12,323 nucleotides of DNA from Acidobacteriota bacterium (lineage in GTDB: Bacteria; Acidobacteriota; Thermoanaerobaculia; Multivoradales; JAHEKO01), in the NCBI GenBank assembly GCA_024638355.1, contig JAHEKO010000033.1, positions 4,091-16,413 on the forward strand. Reading direction: 5' to 3'. Numbering within the stretch: the stretch's first letter is position 1; each line of letters starts with the position of its first letter. Of this stretch, positions 1 to 5,658 are shown piece by piece. The translations under genes and the position numbers were made by a program. The notes beneath the pieces are model-generated. The model was not told where the DNA came from. It saw only the letters and a program-made list of their open reading frames with translations, and did no database searches.

Positions 1-585
1 GATCTCGACGAGAGCGCCGAGCGGGTGGGTCCGGCGAAAGCGCTCTGGACCTTCTTGCGCTTCGCCTCGAAGAACTTCCGGCTCGCCTCGGTGGGGCGCT
101 GGTACCGCTTCGGCTACGCCTGCGTGAGGTTCGGCCGGCCGCTGTCGGTCAAGGAGTACATCGCCGAGCGCGGCATCGACTTTCCGGCGCTCGAGCGGAG
201 CCAGCGCTTCGCGCGGGTGGCGGAGCTGGCCGACGAGCTGATGGGCCGGATCCAGGCCGCCGTGCCGGCGCTGCCGACTCCGCTGGTGGCGACCGTCCTG
301 CTCGACGAGCCCGAGCGGCCGCGCAGCGAGCTGGAGATCAAGGCGGCGGCGCAGGCGCTCATCGAGGATCTCGAGGCGCGCGGGGTCGAGGTCTACGTGC
401 CCCGCGCCGACCGCGACTACGCCATCCAGGTCGGCCTGCGCATGCTGAAGCTGCGGCGCGTGGTCGAGGAGCGGCAGGGGCTTTTCCACACCGTGAGCCG
501 CGAGCTACCGCTGCTCGAGTACTACGCGGGCTCGATCGCGCCCCGAGGCTTGGTGGCGGAGCCGGGAGCGGCGCCTCCGAAATGA
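1..585 (+). CDS. plsB: Glycerol-3-phosphate acyltransferase (PlsB-like), C-terminal part, cut by window edge
   Basis: This is the C-terminal end of a PlsB-type acyltransferase, the membrane-associated enzyme that puts the first acyl chain on glycerol-3-phosphate in phospholipid synthesis. Frame 1 is open from the first base, so the true start lies upstream. A GTG at 25 falls inside the conserved domain and is unlikely to be the start. The visible part has the block RGRWYRFGY-like (here GRWYRFGYACVRFGRPLS, about residues 32-49 of the fragment), seen downstream of the acyltransferase core in this family. It is followed by the helical C-terminal region with PTPLVATVLL and, near the end, LLEYYAGSIAP. 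The catalytic HX4D and glycine motifs are off-window and cannot be checked. The stop overlaps the next start (ATGA, 582-585), which implies translational coupling. A PlsC-type enzyme with a long tail is the alternative. Confidence 0.72.
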   Translation, partial: DLDESAERVGPAKALWTFLRFASKNFRLASVGRWYRFGYACVRFGRPLSVKEYIAERGIDFPALERSQRFARVAELADELMGRIQAAVPALPTPLVATVLLDEPERPRSELEIKAAAQALIEDLEARGVEVYVPRADRDYAIQVGLRMLKLRRVVEERQGLFHTVSRELPLLEYYAGSIAPRGLVAEPGAAPPK

Positions 586-1031
586 GTGGCCGCGGCCTGC
601 CCAGGGTCCACCGGCGGCGTTTGGCGCTGATCCTCGTCCTCCTCGCGGTCTATGCGGTGGTGTGGATCAAGGACCGCTTCTCGGCGGCTCCGGCCGGGTC
701 CGGCGATGCCGCGGTCGAGGCCGCTTTCGAGTCGCAGACCTCGGGACGCATGCTGGAGGTCGAGGCGGTGGTCGAGCGGCTGCTCGACGACGACCTCGAA
801 GGGAGCCGGCATCAGAGGCTCATCGTTCGACTCGACTCGGGATCGACCCTCCTCGTCTCGCACAACATCGACCTGGCGCCGCGCGTTCCGGCCGCCGTCG
901 GCGATCGGCTCGAGGTGCGCGGCCAGTACGAGTGGAACGAGCAGGGCGGCCTGCTGCACTGGACGCACCACGATCCCGCGGGCCGGCGCCCCGGGGGCTG
1001 GATCCGTCACCGCGGCAAGACCTTCGACTAG
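582..1031 (+). CDS. Membrane-anchored DUF3465 family protein
   Basis: This 149-residue protein has one N-terminal hydrophobic segment (about residues 12-29, LALILVLLAVYAVVWI) after an Arg-rich start. It is therefore probably anchored in the inner membrane, or secreted, with the rest in the periplasm. Residues 48-149 match my recollection of DUF3465: a small beta-barrel-like domain with a histidine at the SRHQR turn, a V-G-D-x-L-E-V-R-G-Q-Y strand, and the signature HWTHHDP followed by GGWIRHRGKTF at the C-terminus. The fold looks OB-like, and the function is unknown. The ATG overlaps the stop of the acyltransferase gene (ATGA), so it is probably translated from the same mRNA. The gene converges on the minus-strand gene at 1042 with only 10 bases between the stop codons, and I see no terminator hairpin there. 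Family assignment is fairly secure; no role can be given. Confidence 0.75.
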   Translation: MSGRGLPRVHRRRLALILVLLAVYAVVWIKDRFSAAPAGSGDAAVEAAFESQTSGRMLEVEAVVERLLDDDLEGSRHQRLIVRLDSGSTLLVSHNIDLAPRVPAAVGDRLEVRGQYEWNEQGGLLHWTHHDPAGRRPGGWIRHRGKTFD

Positions 1032-1041
1032 GAAGGTCGGG

Positions 1042-2013
1042 CTAGAGCAGATCGTTGTCGCGCAGCCAGGTCTCGTTGAGCTTCGAGAGGTAGCGCTCGC
1101 CCGAGTCGGGAAAGAGGGTGACGGCCAGGGCGTCGGCAGGCAGCTCCCGCGCCACCTGGCGGGCACCCGCCGCGGCGGCGGCGGCCGAGGAGCCGACGAA
1201 GATCCCCTCGACGCGGGCCAGCTCGAAGACCGCTCGATAGGCGGTGCGATCGTCGATCGAGATCACGTCGTCGATCACGTCCATCCAGATGCTCTCCGGT
1301 AGCAGGTCTTCGCCGATGCCGTCGATCAGGTACTGATGGATGCGCTCCTCGGGCGGCATCTCGCCGGTCTCTTTGTAGTGCTTGTAGACGCTGCCGATCG
1401 GGTCGACCCCGATCACCCGCACCTCCGGGTTCTGCTCCTTGAGAAACCTGCCGACGCCGCTGATGGTGCCGCCGGTGCCCATGCCGGCGATCCAGTGCGT
1501 CACCCTTCCGTCGGTCTGGCGCCAGATCTCGGGACCGGTCGTGCGGTAGTGCGCCTCGGGATTGGCCTGGTTGTAGTACTGGTAGGGGAGGAAGGCGCCC
1601 TGCTCGTCGCGGATCCGCTCGGCCACCTTGTAGTAGGAGCGGGGGTCGTCGGCGGCGACGCCGGTGGGGCAGACGATCACCTCGACCCCGTAGGCCTCGA
1701 GCAGGCTGATCTTCTCGGCGGGGATCTTGTCGGCGGCCGTGCAGATCAGCTTGTAGCCGCGCAGGGCCGCCGCGATCGCCAGTCCGACGCCCGTATTGCC
1801 GGAGGTCGGCTCGACGATCGTGGCGCCCGGCTCGAGCAGGCCGTCGCGCTCCGCGGCCTCGATCATGGAGATACCGATCCGATCCTTCACGCTGGAGCCC
1901 GGGTTGAAGTACTCGACCTTGGCCGCCAGCGGGGCGCCCTCGGGCGAGAACCGGCTGAGCCGCACCAGCGGCGTGTTGCCCAGGGTCTCCAGAATGTCGT
2001 TGTAGATCTCCAT
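1042..2013 (-). CDS. cbs: Cystathionine beta-synthase / cysteine synthase family enzyme (PLP-dependent)
   Basis: This is a fold-type II PLP enzyme of 323 residues that joins serine (or O-acetylserine) with homocysteine or sulfide. Visible motifs are the PLP lysine in SSVKDR (Lys43), the substrate loop TSGNTG (70-75), and the phosphate-binding loop GTGGTISG (179-186). A PLP-nitrogen serine is likely in VGSS (Ser276). The stretch DPIGSVYKHY, then DGIGEDLLP and the ending SGERYLSKLNETWLRDN, resembles cystathionine beta-synthase more than CysK. The regulatory CBS-domain pair of the human enzyme is absent, as is common in bacteria. I start at ATG 2013 because MEIYNDILETLGNTPLV is the usual family start. 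An in-frame GTG at 2034 would add seven non-conserved residues and has no ribosome-binding site. GGAG abuts this ATG too closely to be a normal ribosome-binding site. It lies 33 bases downstream of the secreted-protein gene on the same strand. Confidence 0.88.
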   Translation of the reverse strand: MEIYNDILETLGNTPLVRLSRFSPEGAPLAAKVEYFNPGSSVKDRIGISMIEAAERDGLLEPGATIVEPTSGNTGVGLAIAAALRGYKLICTAADKIPAEKISLLEAYGVEVIVCPTGVAADDPRSYYKVAERIRDEQGAFLPYQYYNQANPEAHYRTTGPEIWRQTDGRVTHWIAGMGTGGTISGVGRFLKEQNPEVRVIGVDPIGSVYKHYKETGEMPPEERIHQYLIDGIGEDLLPESIWMDVIDDVISIDDRTAYRAVFELARVEGIFVGSSAAAAAAGARQVARELPADALAVTLFPDSGERYLSKLNETWLRDNDLL

Positions 2014-2024
2014 CTCCGAAGGGC

Positions 2025-2030
2025 AAAGTA
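2025..2030 (-). promoter_or_regulatory. Possible -10 box (TGC-TACTTT) just upstream of the cbs-like gene
   Basis: On the minus strand the hexamer TACTTT is preceded by TGC, which fits an extended -10 element. It ends 11 bases before the preferred ATG at 2013, so a transcript would have a very short leader of about five bases. I see no convincing -35 hexamer. The AT-rich patch stands out in GC-rich DNA, but a chance match is possible. Confidence 0.25.
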
Positions 2031-2046
2031 GCACAGCGATAGGTGG

Positions 2047-2961
2047 TCAGGGACGGGCCAGGACGACCTCTCGAAGCCGGACTTTCGCCCGCCCCAGCCA
2101 GCCCAGGCGGCCGCTGATCAGCACCGGCGCGCGGGTCGCGGCGTCGAGGTAGACGCGCACGTCGCCGCGCATCCCGAGGAAGCGGAACTCGTCCTCGGCG
2201 GCGTCCGCACCGACACCGCGGCCGCGCAGCAGAATGCGGAGCGTATCGAGCTCGCCGTCGCGCTTTCGGGTGCCCGCGTCGTCGGTCTCGACATGATCGA
2301 TCTGCAGCCGTTCCCGAGCCTCGACGGTCAGCTCGACCTCCATCACCCGGCCCTTGCTCAGGACATGGGTCGTCGCCCGGTCGCCCGGCTCGAGCAGCTC
2401 GGCGGCCGCCAGCGTGAAGAACAGGCCGGACGCCAGGCCGAGACCGCCCCGGGGCTCCCGCGGCAGCTCGAGCAGCCACTCGGAGCGGTCGCTCCAGGCG
2501 CTCGGGTCGACGCCGCGCTGGCTCCGATCCGGCCTGCGGGTGTCGATATGGACCGCTGTCGGCCCGAACCGGTAGGTGCGGCTGCGATTGCGTCGCTGCT
2601 GGCGACCGGTCTCGACCTGGGTTCGCTGCAGCGCCGCGCCCCGGGTGTCGAGAATGAGGTCGAGCCGCGAGCGCCGGCCGAGGCCTTCGCTGTCGAGCTC
2701 CAGCAGCCAGCCCCCCGTCTCCGGCGCGGGTAACCAATCTCCGGGTCCGGGCTCGATCAACCGACGCTCGAGCTCGGCCGCCGAGAGCTTGCGAATGCTC
2801 AGCGTGGTCTCGACCGAAAAACCGAGCTTGGAGGCCTTGAAGGCGAGCTCCGACCAGCCGATGCGGCCCGAGTCGAGCTCGCCGGCGGCCGCCGCGGGCG
2901 CGAGCGCGAGCAGCAGAAGGGCGGCCGTCAGGCGAGGTCGTACGGTCGGTCTCGGCGTCAA
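2047..2961 (-). CDS. Secreted protein, DUF3108-like, function unknown
   Basis: This is a predicted exported protein of 304 residues. From the TTG at 2961 it begins with a textbook signal peptide: Arg-rich n-region (MTPRPTVRPR), hydrophobic core LTAALLLLALAPAAAA, and a likely cleavage before GELDSG. There is no lipobox cysteine. The TTG has GGAG nine bases upstream (CCGGAGACAGATCAGTTG). The longer in-frame GTG at 3021 has no such site and would put 20 polar residues before the signal. The mature part is beta-rich: an opening strand pair (about 34-57), a middle RNRSRTYRFGP segment, and a closing YLDAATRAPVLISGRLGWLG. This resembles DUF3108 periplasmic/outer-membrane-associated proteins. The resemblance is moderate and the function is unknown. 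The cbs-like gene follows 33 bases downstream; nothing in this protein suggests a metabolic link to it. The gene is divergent from the secreted protein at 3098. Confidence 0.6.
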   Translation of the reverse strand: MTPRPTVRPRLTAALLLLALAPAAAAGELDSGRIGWSELAFKASKLGFSVETTLSIRKLSAAELERRLIEPGPGDWLPAPETGGWLLELDSEGLGRRSRLDLILDTRGAALQRTQVETGRQQRRNRSRTYRFGPTAVHIDTRRPDRSQRGVDPSAWSDRSEWLLELPREPRGGLGLASGLFFTLAAAELLEPGDRATTHVLSKGRVMEVELTVEARERLQIDHVETDDAGTRKRDGELDTLRILLRGRGVGADAAEDEFRFLGMRGDVRVYLDAATRAPVLISGRLGWLGRAKVRLREVVLARP

Positions 2962-3045
2962 CTGATCTGTCTCCGGCGGCGAGTTCGAGCAAGGAATGTG
3001 CCGCGTGGGCTCTGCTGGCACGGTGGGAAGCTGGTGAGAAGGTCA

Positions 3046-3058
3046 GGCTAAGCTAGCC
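3046..3058. promoter_or_regulatory. 13-base palindrome in the divergent intergenic region (possible operator/promoter core)
   Basis: GGCTA-AGC-TAGCC is a perfect 5-base inverted repeat around a 3-base centre, placed between two divergent genes for secreted proteins. It contains -10-like hexamers on both strands (TAAGCT plus, TAGCTT minus). No clear -35 boxes are visible. A short GC-rich palindrome can arise by chance, so this is only a candidate for shared control. Confidence 0.2.
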
Positions 3059-3097
3059 GGGTGGTTCGGCGGCCTTGCCGGCCGGAAGGAGACTCTG

Positions 3098-3952
3098 ATG
3101 AACCGACGGATCATTCCCATTGGAACGACGCTCGTGATCGCGGCGCTTCTCGGCCCGGCTCCGGGCCGCTCGGACGAGCACACCGGCTGGCGTGAGGCGG
3201 CGGTGTGGGACGACGGCAACGCCGAATTCTGCGCCTACGAGGTGTCGTGGCCGCGCTACGGCCAGGTCTACGAGGGCCGCGCCCTGTTGATCGCGGTCAA
3301 GGAGCCGTGGGCGCCGGACCTCGACGTGAAGGCCGATCGCCCTCGCGCCGACGGCTTCGAGGTGATCAAGCTCAACCACGTCCGCGATGTGCCGACGGGA
3401 ATCTACACCTACCATCAGATGGCGAGCGCCTTCGTCCGGCGCGACTCGGGCGAGCTCGAGAAGCTGGCCGCCACGAGCTCCGAAGGGTGCGGGATCTCGA
3501 CGGCCATGATGGTCGACGGCAGGCTCACTACCAGCTCCTACTTCGATGGACAGGGTCAGCGACAGCAGCCGTTCCCGGCGGGAGCGATCGCCGACGACGC
3601 CCTGCCCCTCGCGCTGCGCGACTTCCTGAGCGGCGCCCTACCCGCGAGCGTGAGTGTCTTTCCGACGCTGATGGCCGGCCGCTTCGCGCCCCTCGAGCCG
3701 GCCGAGCTCGCGATCTCGCGGCTGCGCGGGGTCGATGTGTCGGTCCCCGCCGGCGGCTTCTCCGCCACGGCGATCCGCCTCGATGGCCCGGGCGGCGGCA
3801 CCTTCTACTTCGACACGCGGGCGCCCCACCCGCTGGTCAAGCTGGAGCGCGAAGACGGTACGACCTACGAGCTCGCCAAGTGCGAGCGCATTCCCTACTG
3901 GAGCATGGCCGGTCCGGGCGGCGAGCGGTGGCTACCCGAGTCGGTCCGCTAG
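3098..3952 (+). CDS. Secreted protein of the family often mislabelled 'septum formation inhibitor Maf'
   Basis: This is a 284-residue exported protein. The signal peptide covers about residues 1-25 (MNRRIIPIGTTLVIAALLGPAPGRS). The body carries a pattern I associate with a Bacteroidetes/Acidobacteriota secreted family: AEFCAYEVSWPRYGQVYEGRA, then DVKADRPR, a KLN motif (about 91-93), TGIYTYHQMASAF, TSSEGCG (127-132), and SYFDGQGQ. Some public entries call such proteins 'Maf', but the protein has nothing of the true Maf nucleotide pyrophosphatase (no N-terminal SxSPRR motif). The C-terminal third, ending GTFYFDTRAPHPLVKLEREDG, resembles the end of DUF3108 proteins, so it may be a lipid- or envelope-binding beta structure. 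Cysteines near 45, 131 and 262 could form a disulfide. The start is supported by AAGGAG six bases before the ATG. The last 25 bases overlap the hydrolase gene. Function unknown. Confidence 0.65.
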   Translation: MNRRIIPIGTTLVIAALLGPAPGRSDEHTGWREAAVWDDGNAEFCAYEVSWPRYGQVYEGRALLIAVKEPWAPDLDVKADRPRADGFEVIKLNHVRDVPTGIYTYHQMASAFVRRDSGELEKLAATSSEGCGISTAMMVDGRLTTSSYFDGQGQRQQPFPAGAIADDALPLALRDFLSGALPASVSVFPTLMAGRFAPLEPAELAISRLRGVDVSVPAGGFSATAIRLDGPGGGTFYFDTRAPHPLVKLEREDGTTYELAKCERIPYWSMAGPGGERWLPESVR

Positions 3953-4923
3953 CGCGCCCTCGCCCGCTCTCGGGGCACTTCTGGACGCTGGCCGGGTACG
4001 CCCGCGGCCGCCTCCCGGCACGAGCGCCGGCCTCGCGTCCGTTCGAGCTGTCGGTCCGGGACCCCGTCGCGGGCGAAGTCCGGCTCACCGGCCGCCACAC
4101 CGACGCCGGCGGCGAGGGCCTGGTGGTGATTCTGCACGGCATCGCCGGGAGCTCGGAGAGCGCGTACGCCGTGCGAGTCGCGTGGGCGGCCCGGGAGGCG
4201 GGTCTCTCCAGCCTGCGGCTCAATATGCGCGGCTCCGACCGCTCGGGAGAGGACCTCTTCCACGCGGGACTGACCGCCGATCTGCACGCGGTGCTGGAAT
4301 GCGGCGAGCTCGCGCGCTACCGCTCGCTCTACGTCCTCGGCTACTCGCTGGGCGGTCACGTCGCGCTCCGGGCGGCGACCGAGGAGGTCTCGGCGCGGCT
4401 CGAGTCGGTGGCGGCGATCTGCTCGCCCCTCGACCTTTCGGCGTGCGCTTCGGCCTTCGACAGGCCGGCCTGCTGGCTCTACCGGCGCCGGATCCTGGCC
4501 GATCTGGCGGAGCTCTACGAGCGGGTGGCGGCGCGGCGGCCGCTGGCCGTCGCGCCCGAGCGGGTGCACCGGGCGCGCTCCCTGCGCGAGTTCGACGGTC
4601 TCACCGTAGCGCCGCGTTTCGGCTTCGCCGACGCCGAGGACTACTACCGGCGGATGAGCGTCGGGCCGCGCCTCCAACGGTTGCGAGTTCCCGCCTTGCT
4701 CGTCGTCGGGGTGTCGGATCCGCTGGTGCCGCTGGCGACGCTCTTGCCCTTCCTCGATTCCCCGCCTTCCGCCTTGAGCGTCGAGTATCTGGACCCGGGC
4801 GGTCACGTCGGCTTCCCCGCGTCGGCCGGGCTCGGCCTCGACGGCCCGCGGGGGCTCGAAGGGCAGGCGGTCGCGTGGATGACCGGCTCTCGCGACGCCG
4901 TGCGCTATCATGGCCATCGGTAG
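3928..4923 (+). CDS. YheT-like alpha/beta hydrolase
   Basis: This serine hydrolase of 331 residues resembles the YheT/EMB8 group (putative esterases, some acting on lipids). Visible features are the oxyanion HG motif at 70-71 (ILHGIAGSSES), the nucleophile elbow GYSLGG with Ser140, a probable acid Asp264 (GVSDPLVP), and His293 (GGHVGF). The N-terminal PLSGHFWTL corresponds to the xxxGHLQTL element typical of the family. A cap region (about 170-245) holds the helical insertions. There is no signal peptide, so it is probably cytoplasmic. The GTG at 3928 is the only plausible start close to the conserved N-terminus; it overlaps the preceding gene by 25 bases. The same frame stays open far upstream, but that part is a shadow of the secreted-protein gene. 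The stop is two bases before the pssA start. Substrate unknown; the company of pssA makes a lipid ester plausible. Confidence 0.85.
   Translation: MATRVGPLARPRPLSGHFWTLAGYARGRLPARAPASRPFELSVRDPVAGEVRLTGRHTDAGGEGLVVILHGIAGSSESAYAVRVAWAAREAGLSSLRLNMRGSDRSGEDLFHAGLTADLHAVLECGELARYRSLYVLGYSLGGHVALRAATEEVSARLESVAAICSPLDLSACASAFDRPACWLYRRRILADLAELYERVAARRPLAVAPERVHRARSLREFDGLTVAPRFGFADAEDYYRRMSVGPRLQRLRVPALLVVGVSDPLVPLATLLPFLDSPPSALSVEYLDPGGHVGFPASAGLGLDGPRGLEGQAVAWMTGSRDAVRYHGHR
4906..4911 (+). promoter_or_regulatory. Possible -10 box TATCAT ahead of pssA
   Basis: TATCAT lies inside the last codons of the hydrolase gene and ends 14 bases before the pssA ATG. I see no -35 hexamer at the usual distance. 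It would give pssA a transcript of its own with a leader under ten bases. This is weak on its own and is noted because similar hexamers occur before other starts here. Confidence 0.18.
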
Positions 4924-4925
4924 TC

Positions 4926-5624
4926 ATGGGTCCCGCTCCGCGCAGATTGGTCTTCATCCCGAACACGGTGACCGCGGCGAACATCGCCGTGGGCTTCCTG
5001 GCGATGCTGGCGGCGGCCGACGGCCGTTTCGAGCTGTCGGTGTACCTGCTCGTGGTCTGTATCTTCCTCGACATGGCCGACGGCCGGCTCGCCCGGGCCC
5101 TCAAGGTGACCAGCAAGTTCGGTCAGGAGATGGACAGCCTGAGCGACACGGTGAGCTTCTGCGTGGCGCCGGCGTTTCTGGTCCAGCGCGCCGTCCTGGC
5201 GCCGCTCGAGGGCGCGGGTGTCGCGGTGGCGGTGGTCTACATCCTGGCCGGGGTATTCCGGCTGGCGAGATTCAACCTGACGAGCGACGAGCACGCGAAG
5301 GCGCGCAAGACGCTGGGCGCTCCGACTCCGGTGGGCGCCGGCTACCTGATGGTTCTGGTGCTCATCCGCGACGACGTACCGGCCGGCGCCGGTGCGGCGC
5401 TGGTCGTGGTCATGGCCATGCTCATGGTCTCGCGCATCCAGCTGCCCGAGCTGCACGGCCGGGGCCTGGTGAGCAACATGATGCTGATCGGCGTCGCCAA
5501 CTACTTCGCCCTGGTGATCTGGCCGACCTGGTACACGGTCATCTGGTGGAACGTCTGGAACGTTGCCATCCTGATCGCCGCGCACCGACGCGACCGCCGC
5601 CTCGAGCTCTCCGAGTCGCTCTAG
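4926..5624 (+). CDS. pssA: CDP-diacylglycerol-serine O-phosphatidyltransferase (phosphatidylserine synthase)
   Basis: This integral membrane enzyme makes phosphatidylserine from CDP-diacylglycerol and L-serine, the step before phosphatidylethanolamine. The CDP-alcohol phosphatidyltransferase signature D-x2-D-G-x2-A-R-x8-G-x3-D-x3-D is complete: Asp49, Asp52, Gly53, Ala56, Arg57, Gly66, Asp70 and Asp74. The opening [18 protein letters not shown] and later FRLARFN (about 114-120) and TPVGAGYL are typical of the PssA subclass rather than phosphatidylglycerophosphate synthase. Length (232 residues) and roughly six hydrophobic segments fit. The ATG at 4926 follows the hydrolase stop after two bases. 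There is no clear ribosome-binding site, so coupling with the upstream gene is likely. The phosphatidylserine decarboxylase gene, often adjacent, is not in this window. Confidence 0.92.
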   Translation: MGPAPRRLVFIPNTVTAANIAVGFLAMLAAADGRFELSVYLLVVCIFLDMADGRLARALKVTSKFGQEMDSLSDTVSFCVAPAFLVQRAVLAPLEGAGVAVAVVYILAGVFRLARFNLTSDEHAKARKTLGAPTPVGAGYLMVLVLIRDDVPAGAGAALVVVMAMLMVSRIQLPELHGRGLVSNMMLIGVANYFALVIWPTWYTVIWWNVWNVAILIAAHRRDRRLELSESL

Positions 5625-5658
5625 CCGCTCGCCCGGAGCCGGGAGAAAGGAGAGGCCG

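Noticed and set aside
1032..1041. Bidirectional terminator between the convergent DUF3465 and cbs-like genes
   Set aside because: Only 10 bases separate the stops and no inverted repeat or T-run is visible there.
1028..2992. A 654-codon minus-strand frame spanning the cbs-like and DUF3108-like genes
   Set aside because: It lies in a different frame from both genes and is Arg/Ala/Gly-rich. The genes in the other frames have clear motifs.
3205..3927. Upstream extension of the hydrolase frame to an earlier start
   Set aside because: This part is a shadow of the secreted-protein gene. The conserved hydrolase N-terminus (GHFWTL) begins after 3970, so a start at 3928 is enough.
3735..4925. Upstream extension of the pssA frame
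   Set aside because: It is Arg/Pro/Gly-rich shadow sequence of the two preceding genes. PssA homologues start near the [10 protein letters not shown] segment, matching ATG 4926.
5630..5645. Possible terminator hairpin CCCGG-AG-CCGGG after pssA
   Set aside because: The two-base loop is too small and there is no T-run; the DUF255 ribosome-binding site follows directly.
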